Assembly (NCBI GenBank): GCA_963741385.1 | Contig: CAVUHO010000006.1 | Span: 1-64,000 of the forward strand | DNA: 64,000 nucleotides | Source of the DNA: Sulfomarinibacter sp963741385 | GTDB taxonomy: Bacteria; Acidobacteriota; Thermoanaerobaculia; Thermoanaerobaculales; Sulfomarinibacteraceae | Reading direction: 5' to 3' | Part shown: in pieces, positions 43,501 to 53,247 of the stretch | Position numbering within the stretch: position 1 is the first letter of the stretch | How the letters are laid out: each line of letters starts with the position of its first letter | The notes under the pieces: model-generated | What the model was told of the DNA's origin: nothing | The model's input: the letters and a program-made list of their open reading frames with translations, nothing else | Databases searched by the model: none | Translations under genes and position numbers: made by a program

Positions 43501-44560
43501 GCATCAGGATCACGTCGGCGCCGGCGCGAACGGCATCCACCGTGGCCTCTCCGATCCACACTGAACCCACACCTTCCATATCCATGGCGTCCGTCACGAT
43601 GAGGCCTTCGAAGCCCATCTCACCGCGGAGGATTTCGAAATTGAGGGACGGCGACAGGGTCGCGGGCCGTCCCGACGGATCGAGGGCAGGCACCGCCACG
43701 TGGCCCACCATGATGGAGTCCACCCCGGCCGCGATCGCCGCCCTGAAGGGGGGCCACTCCACCGTTTCCAGGTGTTCGCGATCGACGGCGATGACCGGGA
43801 GATCGAGGTGGCTGTCGACGGAGGTGTCGCCGTGGCCCGGGAAATGTTTGGCCGTCGTCATCAGACCGCCGCTGTGAGCGCCCCTGATGAATGCCGCGGC
43901 GAGCCGGCCGACGAGCTCCGGGGCCTCCCCGAACGAACGGATATTGATGATCGGGTTGTCGGGGTTGTTGTTGACATCGACCACCGGGGCAAAGGCCCAG
44001 TGGATCCCCAGAGCCCGCCCCTCCCGGGCCGTCACCTCTCCGAGGAAGCGAGCCGCCGCCTCGTCACCGGTGGCGCCGAAGGCCATCGCATAGGGCAGAT
44101 CAACCGATCCCCTCTGCACGCGGAACGACAGGCTCCGCTCCATGTCCATCGCCACCAGCAACGGAATCCGGGCCTCGGTCTGGAGCCGGTTGACCAGGGG
44201 AGCGATACTCCCCTCCTCCGACCGCATCAGGATGACCCCACCGACTCCCCGGTCGCGAACCGCCTCCACGAGGTCGACGGCGGCTTGCGAACGCGGGTTC
44301 CGCGGCCACCCGGTCTCGGCGACCATCATCATCTGGGCCGCCTTCTCTTCGAGGGTCATCGACGCCAGGGTCGTGCTCACCCAGGTCTGCTGGGCCGCCG
44401 TGAGGTCAGCACCGAAACCCGCCGTCGCGTGTCCGGCGATCAAAGCGACAAGGAACAGGGACGCGAGGGCGGCAATCGAAAGGGAGGGGATAAACCCCTC
44501 CCCTACGGCTTTGAGGAGCGGCATGGATGCGCACCGAATCATCGATGGTGGGTACTTCAT
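40529..44560 (-). CDS. Triple fusion: NagZ-like GH3 - AmiE-like serine hydrolase - NamZ-like DUF1343
   Basis: The 1343-residue exported protein joins three wall-degrading enzymes. Signal segment: about 20-50. GH3 (about 55-400) carries the NagZ signature KHFPGHGDTSVDSH (238-251) and nucleophile D324 in VTDAMDM, followed by a GH3 C-terminal domain to about 600. The PF00144 serine hydrolase (about 610-955) has SLTK (668-671), YSD (756-758) and HTG (909-911). DUF1343 (about 970-1343) has FTPEHGLRS (1015-1023), DRPNPLGG (1100-1107) and RGTESPF; the usual QDVG is QGGG (1069-1072). In Bacillus subtilis NagZ, AmiE (PF00144) and NamZ (DUF1343) are three separate proteins of one MurNAc operon that release GlcNAc, peptide and MurNAc in turn. 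The start overlaps the M14 stop (ATGA). The signal peptide region contains half of a GGCGGGTC-type repeat. Confidence 0.88.
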   Translation of the reverse strand: MKYPPSMIRCASMPLLKAVGEGFIPSLSIAALASLFLVALIAGHATAGFGADLTAAQQTWVSTTLASMTLEEKAAQMMMVAETGWPRNPRSQAAVDLVEAVRDRGVGGVILMRSEEGSIAPLVNRLQTEARIPLLVAMDMERSLSFRVQRGSVDLPYAMAFGATGDEAAARFLGEVTAREGRALGIHWAFAPVVDVNNNPDNPIINIRSFGEAPELVGRLAAAFIRGAHSGGLMTTAKHFPGHGDTSVDSHLDLPVIAVDREHLETVEWPPFRAAIAAGVDSIMVGHVAVPALDPSGRPATLSPSLNFEILRGEMGFEGLIVTDAMDMEGVGSVWIGEATVDAVRAGADVILMPPDLDVALQSLIRAVAEGELEEQRLDQSVRRILQAKARLHLDENRLVDLNAAALDVDRPEDVERALEIAEASITVVRNDDGVLPLAAEQPLRILQLVMPDDLGIPSAEFRTRRIEVTTIALGDEISQERADEILDEAGGFTHILVSTAYYREKISDSLVRFLGRLAETDVPVIVVSLGDPYLFRDLPEVSAYVCAYGSSGTSRQAAAAALFGEIDVRGKLPVTLSEEHGVGQGLEIPRRAMTLHVAPPEDVGFRPGGMDDVDLVVEEFVEEGAFPGGVVAVGYRGNLVHLHPFGRLTYDEDAPAVEADTMYDLASLTKVVATTTMAMILVDEGRLDLDARVQDYLPLFQGPGKESVTVRQLLTHSSGINWWAPLYQEARGPDAYLERIQAMELVYEPGTDFMYSDLGIILLGEILSRVAGQPLQEFVQERVFEPLGMTDTLYVPGPDLLSRIAPTEYDSWRGCLVRGEVHDENAFALGGVAPHAGLFSTAGDLARFTQMLLNGGVLEHHRIVSRETVELFTRLAGHGDSTRALGWDTKSPEKSSAGMFFSPHSFGHTGFTGTSIWVDPERELFVILLTNRVYPTRDNQLIRKARPAVADAVVRALVDDGIVRVGLDRVAAGEDFGLRGKRLGLIVHAASVTFDGRHAIDAMRDANLEVIRIFTPEHGLRSRAAAGETVESGTDPESGLPVVSLYGDHRKPTAGDLEGLDALVFDLQGGGVRFYTYVSTMMLALEAAAEAGLQFVVLDRPNPLGGERIEGPVSAPRDVVPESFVNMAPGPMVHGLTVGEMARFVNQGLPQPARLTVVAMQGWERWMTWADTGRVWIPPSPNIRSPEAAIAYPGVCLLEASTVSAGRGTESPFLYFGAPWIRSSEIQVSVPGFELEPASFTPVTSPAAPDAKFLDQECHGMRIRVTDPASAQSYRLGIELLVALQGLEEFEWGQDGASLTRLVGTPRLLEDLRHGMTAEQIVEADAAAHEAWRRERASSLLY

Positions 44561-46227
44561 CGCGAGCCGCCCTTGACTTCGAGGCCGTTGAGGAAGACCG
44601 CGGCGAGGTGGGTCTCCGCGGGATCGATCTCACCGTCCTTCGCCGGTGAGAGCAGCACGAAGGAGGCGGGACGGCCGCGCCGCAGGACCGGTTGGCGGGC
44701 GGCGGTTTTGGGGACCCAACTGAGCTGATCGAGGGTCAAGGGGCTCTTCCCCTGCATCCCACCCTTCGTTCCGACCAGAGCCTCGACCACGTCCGGAAGC
44801 AAATCCGACTTCGCCCTGCCAGGGGGACCGCCCAGGGTCAACCACGGCATCTCTGCCTGCGTCGAGACCACTTCGAGCCGGGCGCGTCCCGCGCCGGCGA
44901 AGCCACCGGCGAGGGCCTTTGCGGCATCGATTTTTCGAGGCGAGACCTTCCAGAGCACCGTACCGACACCCAACCGCGCCACCTCCGCGAGCACCTCGGC
45001 GCTCAGCCAGCGTCGGGCCTTCCAGCCCTCGACCCCGGCTGCAAACGGCACGACCAGCAGTGATTCACTCGCGTCCACGACCCGGCCGGCGCCCAGGAAC
45101 TGCTCGTCGCCAACGTCGGCAATGTACGAACGCGGATCGTCCCCGGTGGCGCATCCCGCCGCGTCACGATCGTCCACCTCGATGTTGAACGCCAGATCAG
45201 CCCGGTAAGGAGAAGTTGTTCGCGGCTGTTGAAGGTAGCCGCCGAGCACCACCACGTCGGCCCAGACATCGCGTTGGTTGCGCGGGAGATTCTCATACAC
45301 CTCGGGATCGTAGTCTTCGAGGTCGTTGCGGACGAGCTCCCGGAGCACCGTCAAGATTCCGACGAAGTTGAGGCGGGTCAGGTCCCCGAAATTCCGGCCC
45401 GGTGGCAGACCGCCGGTCTCAATCAGCACGACCGGCGTTCCCCAGGCGGTGATGTTGTCTCCGAAGGCACGGGGATTCCAGTCCTCGTTGAAACGCGCCA
45501 CGCCCCCCGGCATGAACTGGGTCAGGGTCACGGCGATGGCCGAGCAGGCGCGCTTGGCGCGCGCCCGACCGGGGGTGACGGTGCCCTCCGCATCACCAGA
45601 CACCGCCAACACCGAGTTGGTCGCCAGCACTCCGGTGTCCCCCACCGCCATTCGCCGGTCCTGGTCGTGCAGGTTGAAGGCGAGCATCGGCTCGTACTCG
45701 TCACGGATGCCTTTCAGGATCTGGCCCTCCGGCGTCGTGAGCGGCAGCGCGTCCCGGTTGATGTCGATGGCCTGCAGATTCCGGCGTTCATAGATCTCCG
45801 CCCCGTCGGGGTTGAGCATGGGGATCATGAGGAGGGTGAGGTCATCGAGGACCGCCGCCGCCGCCGGTTCGTCGGCCCGGGAGAGCAGGAAGTGAGCGAT
45901 ATCGAGCAGGGCAGGCGTCGCGGAGGGCTCGTCCCCGTGCATCTGCGACCACAGCAGAACGGTGCGCGGTCCATGCCCCAGTGAGATCATGTGGATGGCA
46001 CGCCCCTGGACGGACCGCCCGATCTCTTGCAACTGAATTTCCCCGGGATACGACTCCGCCAGCCTCTGGAGTTCATCAACCAGATCGGCCGGTCGCAGGC
46101 ACGGCGCCGGGGTCTGGACGAAGCGCTCATCCGGCCAGTCCTGCCAGAGCTGGTCGGGGGTGAATCCCGTGGTCGTCGATTGCAGGGCGAGAGCGAGGAT
46201 CAGCGTGAACATCTGCATGAGGGGCAT
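44557..46227 (-). CDS. Exported M14-family zinc carboxypeptidase
   Basis: The 556-residue protein has a signal peptide (MQMFTLILALALQSTTTGF) and an M14 domain with the zinc motif HGDE (H97, E100), ALDI/INRDAL carboxylate-binding text (AIDINRDALPLTTPEG), the third zinc His in FNLHDQDRR, and VVLIETGGLP near the domain end (about 285). The C-terminal 250 residues are not assigned. M14 enzymes cut C-terminal amino acids; several act on meso-DAP-containing wall peptides. It is the first gene of the operon with the NagZ-AmiE-NamZ fusion and the LD-carboxypeptidase, so trimming of stem peptides is inferred. Two ATGs (46227, 46218) could start it; neither has a strong Shine-Dalgarno. Confidence 0.83.
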   Translation of the reverse strand: MPLMQMFTLILALALQSTTTGFTPDQLWQDWPDERFVQTPAPCLRPADLVDELQRLAESYPGEIQLQEIGRSVQGRAIHMISLGHGPRTVLLWSQMHGDEPSATPALLDIAHFLLSRADEPAAAAVLDDLTLLMIPMLNPDGAEIYERRNLQAIDINRDALPLTTPEGQILKGIRDEYEPMLAFNLHDQDRRMAVGDTGVLATNSVLAVSGDAEGTVTPGRARAKRACSAIAVTLTQFMPGGVARFNEDWNPRAFGDNITAWGTPVVLIETGGLPPGRNFGDLTRLNFVGILTVLRELVRNDLEDYDPEVYENLPRNQRDVWADVVVLGGYLQQPRTTSPYRADLAFNIEVDDRDAAGCATGDDPRSYIADVGDEQFLGAGRVVDASESLLVVPFAAGVEGWKARRWLSAEVLAEVARLGVGTVLWKVSPRKIDAAKALAGGFAGAGRARLEVVSTQAEMPWLTLGGPPGRAKSDLLPDVVEALVGTKGGMQGKSPLTLDQLSWVPKTAARQPVLRRGRPASFVLLSPAKDGEIDPAETHLAAVFLNGLEVKGGSR

Positions 46228-46284
46228 TGTAGATCGGTCCGAGATCGCTCACCTCACGGACGAGGTCTCAGTTTCCATCAAGAG

Positions 46285-46380
46285 TATTGAGTTTTGAGTT
46301 TTGAGTTCCTACACCTTCACCCTGTTGTCGAGTGTGGTGGCGGACAATTCCGAAATTCAAAATTCCGAATTCGAAACTCG
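46285..46380. repeat. Inverted pair of heptamer repeats
   Basis: (GAGTTTT)n at 46285-46308 faces CCGAAATTCAAAATTCCGAA and onward at 46347-46380; each is built on a seven-base period and they are roughly inverted relative to each other. They lie between the divergent M14 and serine hydrolase genes. The same pattern occurs more perfectly at 49311-49543. Confidence 0.6.
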
Positions 46381-46461
46381 ATCCTGTCCGAGTTGGTGGT
46401 GGAGTCTTGGCTTATACTCCCATGTTTGAGACCTCCGTGGCGGAGGAAAGGAGCCCGGAAG

Positions 46462-47910
46462 ATGCGCTTCAAGCCCATTCTCGCCTCCCTCCTGTTGGTG
46501 ACTTCGGTCCCATTACTGGGTGGATCCGAGTTGCCGCTGCGAGAGCAACCGCAATTCGCCGACGCCATCACGGTCTTCGACCTGTGGGCCGAGCAACACA
46601 TCGCCAACCGCAATGTGCCGGGACTCTCCATCGCAGTCGTCTTCGACCAGGAACTGGTGTGGTCAAAGGGGTACGGCTTCAGCGATCTGGAAGGTGAGAT
46701 CCCTGCGACACCGTCGACCGTCTATCGGATCGGTTCGATCACCAAACTCTTCACCGCCACCGCGATCCTGCAGCTGCGGGACGCGGGGAAGCTCCGCCTC
46801 GACGACCCGGTGTCGCTGTATCTTCCCTGGTTCAGTGTTCCCAACCCATTCCCGGACGCCCCCGAGATCACGATTCGTCAACTGCTCACTCATACCTCGG
46901 GTCTGCCCCGGGAAGCAGACTTCCCGTACTGGACCGACCACATCTTTCCCACCCGGGCGGAGCTGGCAGAGTCCGTACCCGACCAGGACGCCATCAACCC
47001 CCCCGAGACCACGTACCACTACTCCAACCTCGGGATGTCCCTCCTCGGCGAGATCGTGACCGAGGTCTCGGGCCAACCCTGGGCGGACTACGTCCAGGAA
47101 AAAATCCTGACGCCGCTCGGCATGCTGAGCTCGAGCACCGCTCCAGACGAGGAACTCCTCCAACGCCTGGCAACGCCCTACATGATTGAAGGCCCCGACG
47201 GCACCCGCAAATCCATGGCGTACTACGAGGCCGGCGCCATCGCCCCGGCGGGCGCCATCGTTTCCACCGTCGAGGATCTCGGTCGCTTCGCCTCTCTCCA
47301 GTTTCGCGACGGTCCTGCCGGGGGCGATCAGATCCTGAAGGGCAGCACCCTGCGGGAGATGCAGCGGGTTCACTGGGTCTACGACAGTTTTTCCGGCGGC
47401 CGGGGTCTGGGCTTCGCCGTCACCCGCCGTGACGGCAAAACCTTCGTGGGCCATGGCGGTTCCATCGGTGGCGACGTCACCAACCTCCTCATGGTGCCCG
47501 ACGAGAAGATCGCCGTGATGGTCGCCATCAATGCCGACGACGGCAGCCCGTACACCGTCGCCCTGCAGGCCTACAGCGTCTTCGCGCCGCCGATTCTCGC
47601 GGCGGCCAAAAAACCGACGCCGGCAAAGCCGGAAGCGGACCCTGCATGGCAGCGATACGTGGGTCTGTATTCGGACCCCTGGGGGTGGGAGTACCAGGTC
47701 ATGATCCTCGGCGGAGACCTGGTCATCTACGGCTACGACTACCCCCCCTGGAATGACGCGACAACCGGCTACACCGAGCTTGAACCGGTGGAGGGCACGA
47801 CCTTCCGGCGGCCCGACAACGAGTTGGTGACCTTCGAGCTTGACGCCCACGGCGACGTGGTCCGCATCAAGAGAGACAACAACTACCTCTTCCCAAAACA
47901 ACGAAACTAG
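46462..47910 (+). CDS. Exported serine hydrolase (beta-lactamase class C / PBP-like family)
   Basis: The 482-residue protein has a signal peptide (MRFKPILASLLLVTSVPLLG). The PF00144 domain has GSITKLFTA (SxxK), the YSN second motif in TYHYSNLGMSLLGEIV, and GHGGSIGGD as third motif. A C-terminal beta-rich extension (about 385-482, QRYVGLYSDPWGWEYQVMIL) is common in this group. It may be a D,D-peptidase, D-aminopeptidase or a muramoyl amidase of AmiE type. GGAAAGGAG precedes the ATG; the frame is open for 56 codons upstream but only through heptamer repeats. It lies 15 bases before lysA and probably leads a forward operon. Confidence 0.85.
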   Translation: MRFKPILASLLLVTSVPLLGGSELPLREQPQFADAITVFDLWAEQHIANRNVPGLSIAVVFDQELVWSKGYGFSDLEGEIPATPSTVYRIGSITKLFTATAILQLRDAGKLRLDDPVSLYLPWFSVPNPFPDAPEITIRQLLTHTSGLPREADFPYWTDHIFPTRAELAESVPDQDAINPPETTYHYSNLGMSLLGEIVTEVSGQPWADYVQEKILTPLGMLSSSTAPDEELLQRLATPYMIEGPDGTRKSMAYYEAGAIAPAGAIVSTVEDLGRFASLQFRDGPAGGDQILKGSTLREMQRVHWVYDSFSGGRGLGFAVTRRDGKTFVGHGGSIGGDVTNLLMVPDEKIAVMVAINADDGSPYTVALQAYSVFAPPILAAAKKPTPAKPEADPAWQRYVGLYSDPWGWEYQVMILGGDLVIYGYDYPPWNDATTGYTELEPVEGTTFRRPDNELVTFELDAHGDVVRIKRDNNYLFPKQRN

Positions 47911-47925
47911 AGAACAAGGAAAACA

Positions 47926-49543
<1,618 letters not shown>

Positions 49544-49645
49544 GCGCGCGCCGGCAGGCGCGCAAGCTCCGTGCTATCTTCGCCCGATGGACCTGCAATC
49601 ACCCTCGGATATCCTCGAATCAGCGACAGAAGATATCTGCCGTGG

Positions 49646-50785
49646 ATGATCGAGATCCGCCGTGATCTCCACCGGCACCCGGAGCTCGGCCTCGAGGAGC
49701 ACTGGACCAGCGCCAGGATCCAGGGCCTGCTCGACGAGATGGGGATCGAACACACCGACGGTCTGGGTGGCACCGGGGTTCTCGGTCTGATCCGCGGGAC
49801 CGACGGTGGCAAGGTGGTGGCGCTGCGGGCAGATATGGACGCCCTGCCGATCCAGGACGCCAAGAACGTCGCCTACGCATCGACGGTTCCGGGAAAGATG
49901 CACGCGTGCGGCCACGACGTCCACACCACCATTCTCCTGGGCGCGGCGCGATTGCTTCAGAAGAACAGGGACTCCTTTTCAGGAACCGTCAAACTGCTCT
50001 TTCAACCGGCGGAGGAAACGGTGGGCGGGGCGAAACTGCTGATCGCAGCCGGCGCCCTCGAGAACCCTCGGGTGGATGCGATCTTCGGTCTTCACGTGGA
50101 CCCGGAACTCGATGTCGGCACTGTGGGCCTCCATTTCGGACAGCGCAACGCCTCCTCCGACAACCTCCAGATCATCGTGCACGGAAAAGCGGCCCACGCA
50201 GCCTATCCCTTCCTCGGAGTGGACGCCATCGTCGCCGCAGCCCACGTCATCACCGCGTTGCAGGCAATTGTGAGCCGCAACCTGGACGCCCGCGAGGCCT
50301 CGGTCGTGAGCCTGGGAACGATCAACGGAGGAACCCAGGCCAATATCCTGGCGGACAGAGTCGAGTTGGTGGGCACCGTGCGGTGTCTGGACCAGATGAC
50401 CCGGAGGCTGGTGCTGCAGAGGATCAAGGAAACGGCCGAGGCGGTGGCGCAGGCCTTGGGTGCCCGGGCCGAGGTCAACATCGAGCCGAGCTACGACCCG
50501 GTGGTCAACGATGCATCCATGGTGCACATCGTCGAAGAGAGCTCGAGGAAACTCCTGGGCGACGAGAGTGTCGTGATCTTCAAGATCCCGCAGATGGGGG
50601 TCGAGGATTTCGGCTATTACCTGAGCGAGGTTCCCGGCGCCTTCTACTCCATGGGGGTGCGCAACGAGGCCGCCGGCATCGTGCACCCCGTCCACAACGG
50701 GCTCTTCGACGTTGACGAGAACGCGATGGCGATCGGCGTCGCCCTGCAGGTTCTCAACGCAATGAAGGTACTGGCGCCGTGCTGA
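49646..50785 (+). CDS. M20-family amidohydrolase
   Basis: The 379-residue protein has the M20D pattern: EIRRDLHRHPELGLEEHWTS, ALRADMDALPIQD, MHACGHDVHTTILLGAARLL (metal His and Asp), LFQPAEETVGGAKLLIAAGA (catalytic Glu), GLHVDPELDVGTVG, a dimerisation domain with GKAAHAAYPFLGVDAIVAAA, and GVEDFGYYLSEVPGAFYSMG. It hydrolyses an N-acyl or peptide bond of an amino acid, substrate unknown. The ATG lacks a Shine-Dalgarno and gives a shorter N-terminus than usual. A second frame from 49587 (MDLQSPSDILESATEDICRG) ends in TGA overlapping this ATG; it resembles the missing N-terminal helix, so a one-base frameshift at about 49638 is likely. Confidence 0.83.
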   Translation: MIEIRRDLHRHPELGLEEHWTSARIQGLLDEMGIEHTDGLGGTGVLGLIRGTDGGKVVALRADMDALPIQDAKNVAYASTVPGKMHACGHDVHTTILLGAARLLQKNRDSFSGTVKLLFQPAEETVGGAKLLIAAGALENPRVDAIFGLHVDPELDVGTVGLHFGQRNASSDNLQIIVHGKAAHAAYPFLGVDAIVAAAHVITALQAIVSRNLDAREASVVSLGTINGGTQANILADRVELVGTVRCLDQMTRRLVLQRIKETAEAVAQALGARAEVNIEPSYDPVVNDASMVHIVEESSRKLLGDESVVIFKIPQMGVEDFGYYLSEVPGAFYSMGVRNEAAGIVHPVHNGLFDVDENAMAIGVALQVLNAMKVLAPC

Positions 50786-52008
50786 ACAAGATCTGGGGCG
50801 GGTTCTTCTTCGTGGCCTTCGCTGTGGGCCTCACGAAGTCCCTCTTCTTCGGCGACCACGGGGTCTGGGCGGCGATGGTCACCGCCGCGTTCGACATGGC
50901 CAAGGTCGGTTTCGAAATCTCTCTGGGACTCACCGGGGTCATGTGCCTGTGGCTGGGCATCATGAAACTGGGAGAGCAAGGGGGCGCCGTCGATCTCCTG
51001 GCCCGCGCCTTCGGCCCTCTGCTGCGGCGGCTCTTCCCGGGAATTCCAGAGGGCCATCCGGCGATGGGATCCATCGTCATGAACATGGCAGCGAACATGC
51101 TCGGGCTGGACAACGCGGCCACCCCGATCGGCCTCAAGGCCATGAACGAACTGCAAGAGCTCAACCCCGAGCCGGACGTGGCGAGCAACGACCAGATCCT
51201 CTTCCTGGTCCTCAATACCTCGGCCGTCACCGTCATCCCGACGACCATCTTCGTCTATCGGGCACAGATGGGGGCGGCGGACCCCACCGATATCTTCATC
51301 CCCATTCTGATCGCAACCTTCTGCTCCACCATGGTGGGACTCATCGTCACCGCCGCGGTCCAGAAGCTGCGGCTCTGGGACCCAGTCATCCTGGCCTACC
51401 TCGGCGGCATGGCCGCGCTGGTGGCGGGGATGGTCGTCCACTTTTCGCGCCTCGACCGCGAGGCGATGCAGCTCCAGAGCTCGGTCCTCTCGAACTTCGC
51501 GATCTTCTTCGTGATCGTTTCCTTTGTGTTCCTGGCCGCCCGCCGCCGTGTGGCTCTCTATGAGGTCTTTGTCGAGGGGGCGAAGGACGGGTTCAAGGTC
51601 GCGATCAGCATCATCCCCTATCTGGTGGCGATGCTGGTCGCCATCGGGATCTTTCGTGCCAGCGGCGCTCTGGATTTCCTGCTCGACGGCGTGCGTTGGG
51701 CGGTGAGTTCGATCGGGCTGGATACCCGGTGGGTTGAGGGCCTTCCCACCGCACTGATGAAGCCCTTATCCGGAAGCGGAGCGCGTGGGCTCATGCTCGA
51801 GACCATGGAGATTCACGGCGCTGACTCCTTCGCCGGGCACCTGGTGAGCGTGATCCAGGGCAGCACGGAAACCACCTTCTACGTGCTCGCGGTCTATTTC
51901 GGCGCGGTGGGAATCCGCCGCGCCCGGCACGCACTGGCCTGCGGACTGGCGGCGGACGTGGCGGGTGCCGTTGCCGCAATCCTCGTCACCTACCTCTTCT
52001 TCGGATGA
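50779..52008 (+). CDS. SpmA-SpmB-like fusion (nucleoside recognition/Gate domain membrane protein)
   Basis: The 409-residue membrane protein joins two Gate (nucleoside-recognition) domains. The first half (about 1-200) resembles SpmA: LGIMKLGEQGGAVDLLARAF, then MNMAANMLGLDNAATPIGLK and LNTSAVTVIPTT. The second (about 225-409) resembles SpmB: VEGAKDGFKVAISIIPYLVA, LPTALMKPLSGSGARGLMLE and VIQGSTETTFYVLAVYFGAV. In Bacillus these proteins are needed for spore core dehydration; in non-sporeformers the role is unknown. The GTG start lies inside the end of the M20 gene (7-base overlap), so the two are coupled. Confidence 0.85.
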   Translation: MLNKIWGGFFFVAFAVGLTKSLFFGDHGVWAAMVTAAFDMAKVGFEISLGLTGVMCLWLGIMKLGEQGGAVDLLARAFGPLLRRLFPGIPEGHPAMGSIVMNMAANMLGLDNAATPIGLKAMNELQELNPEPDVASNDQILFLVLNTSAVTVIPTTIFVYRAQMGAADPTDIFIPILIATFCSTMVGLIVTAAVQKLRLWDPVILAYLGGMAALVAGMVVHFSRLDREAMQLQSSVLSNFAIFFVIVSFVFLAARRRVALYEVFVEGAKDGFKVAISIIPYLVAMLVAIGIFRASGALDFLLDGVRWAVSSIGLDTRWVEGLPTALMKPLSGSGARGLMLETMEIHGADSFAGHLVSVIQGSTETTFYVLAVYFGAVGIRRARHALACGLAADVAGAVAAILVTYLFFG

Positions 52009-52174
52009 ATTTGTCACAGACATGTCATAGACATCTCCGTCGGTCCGGGTTAGTCTCTGTCGGTGCGATGAATGGGTATTCAATCATATCCTCGATAGCC
52101 CCACCCCCCCCGGAGGTCGGAGTCGATTCCAGTGGCGCTCGCCGCGTCAGCCGCCGTCGACCGGGACGGTGCAG

Positions 52175-53128
52175 ATGACCGAACCGACGAAGGGCATGTC
52201 CCGAAGCGCCGAGGGTTGGCGTGCTCTCTCGACGGAGGCCCGGAACCCTGCCAGTGAATCACTCGACACGCTCTCGAACGAAGAGGTGGTGTCGCTGCTC
52301 CTCGAGGAGGACCAGCGCGGTCTGGAGCTCGCCCGCCGATACAGCCAGGACATCGCCCGGGCGGCGTCCTGGGCCGCCGAAACCCTCGCAGGCGGTGGTG
52401 AGATCCTGTTCGCCGGCGCCGGAACCAGCGGTCGTCTCGGAATTCTCGAGGCCGCCGAGTGCCCCCCCACCTTCGGTACCGAACCGGAGCAGATCCGCGC
52501 CGTCATCGCCGGCGGTCCCGAAGCCGTGTTCGCGGCGCGCGAAGGCTCCGAGGACATCTCGGAAGACGGCGCCGCGGCCGCCGGCCACCTGGGCAAAGGT
52601 GATCTGCTCATCGCGATATCTGCAAGCTCGATCACGCCGTTCGCCCTCGGCGCGTTGGTATCGGCGCGGCGCAGCGGCGCCCGCACGATCCTGGTCACCT
52701 GCGCACCCGCCGGAGGGATGTCGACGGCGGCCGATCTCGTCCTCGCCCTCGACACCGGTCCGGAAGTGCTCACGGGTTCCACCCGGCTCAAGGCCGGGTC
52801 AGCGACCAAGGCCGTGCTCAACGCCATCACCACAACAGCCATGGTGCGCCTCGGCAAGGTCTATGGGAATCTCATGGTCGACCTGCGCCCCGGCTCCGCC
52901 AAGCTCCGCGACCGGGCCTTGCGCATCATCGAGACCGCTGGGGAGGTTTCCCGCGAGGCAGCGGAACGGCTCTACGACACCGCTGACGGCGAGGTCAAGA
53001 CGGCGATCGTCATGGCCTCGTGCGGGCTCGGGGTGAAAGCTTCGCGCGAGCAATTGCGCACGGCCGGCGGACATGTCCGGAAAGCCTTGACAATGAGTCC
53101 GGTTGCTGACAAGAGCGAGTCGGTTTAG
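52175..53128 (+). CDS. murQ: N-acetylmuramic acid 6-phosphate etherase
   Basis: The 317-residue SIS-fold protein is a clear MurQ: STEARNPASESLDTLSNEEV at the start, FAGAGTSGRLGILEAAECPP with the catalytic Glu, GSEDISEDGAAAA with the second Glu, ISASSITPFALGAL, VLTGSTRLKAGSATKAVLNA and GKVYGNLMVDLRPGSAKLRD. It cleaves the D-lactyl ether of MurNAc-6-P to GlcNAc-6-P and lactate. Two starts are possible (GTG at 52169, ATG at 52175); I use the ATG. It comes 166 bases after the SpmA-SpmB fusion and just before the TonB receptor. It is the defining cytoplasmic step of MurNAc salvage and firmly links the island to wall recycling. Confidence 0.93.
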   Translation: MTEPTKGMSRSAEGWRALSTEARNPASESLDTLSNEEVVSLLLEEDQRGLELARRYSQDIARAASWAAETLAGGGEILFAGAGTSGRLGILEAAECPPTFGTEPEQIRAVIAGGPEAVFAAREGSEDISEDGAAAAGHLGKGDLLIAISASSITPFALGALVSARRSGARTILVTCAPAGGMSTAADLVLALDTGPEVLTGSTRLKAGSATKAVLNAITTTAMVRLGKVYGNLMVDLRPGSAKLRDRALRIIETAGEVSREAAERLYDTADGEVKTAIVMASCGLGVKASREQLRTAGGHVRKALTMSPVADKSESV

Positions 53129-53247
53129 TATGAGAGACGTTTTTTGTTTATCTGCGTTCCCAGTCCCGGCCCCGATCCCCGGAGTCGCGGGCGGCAATCT
53201 CTGCCGGGGAACGTTATCGGAGGATTGAAAGAAAAAGGAGAGAGGCT

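Noticed and set aside
46294..46461. N-terminal extension of the serine hydrolase frame
   Set aside because: It is read from heptamer repeats (FRNSKFRIRNS) and would place the signal peptide internally; the ATG at 46462 has GGAAAGGAG.
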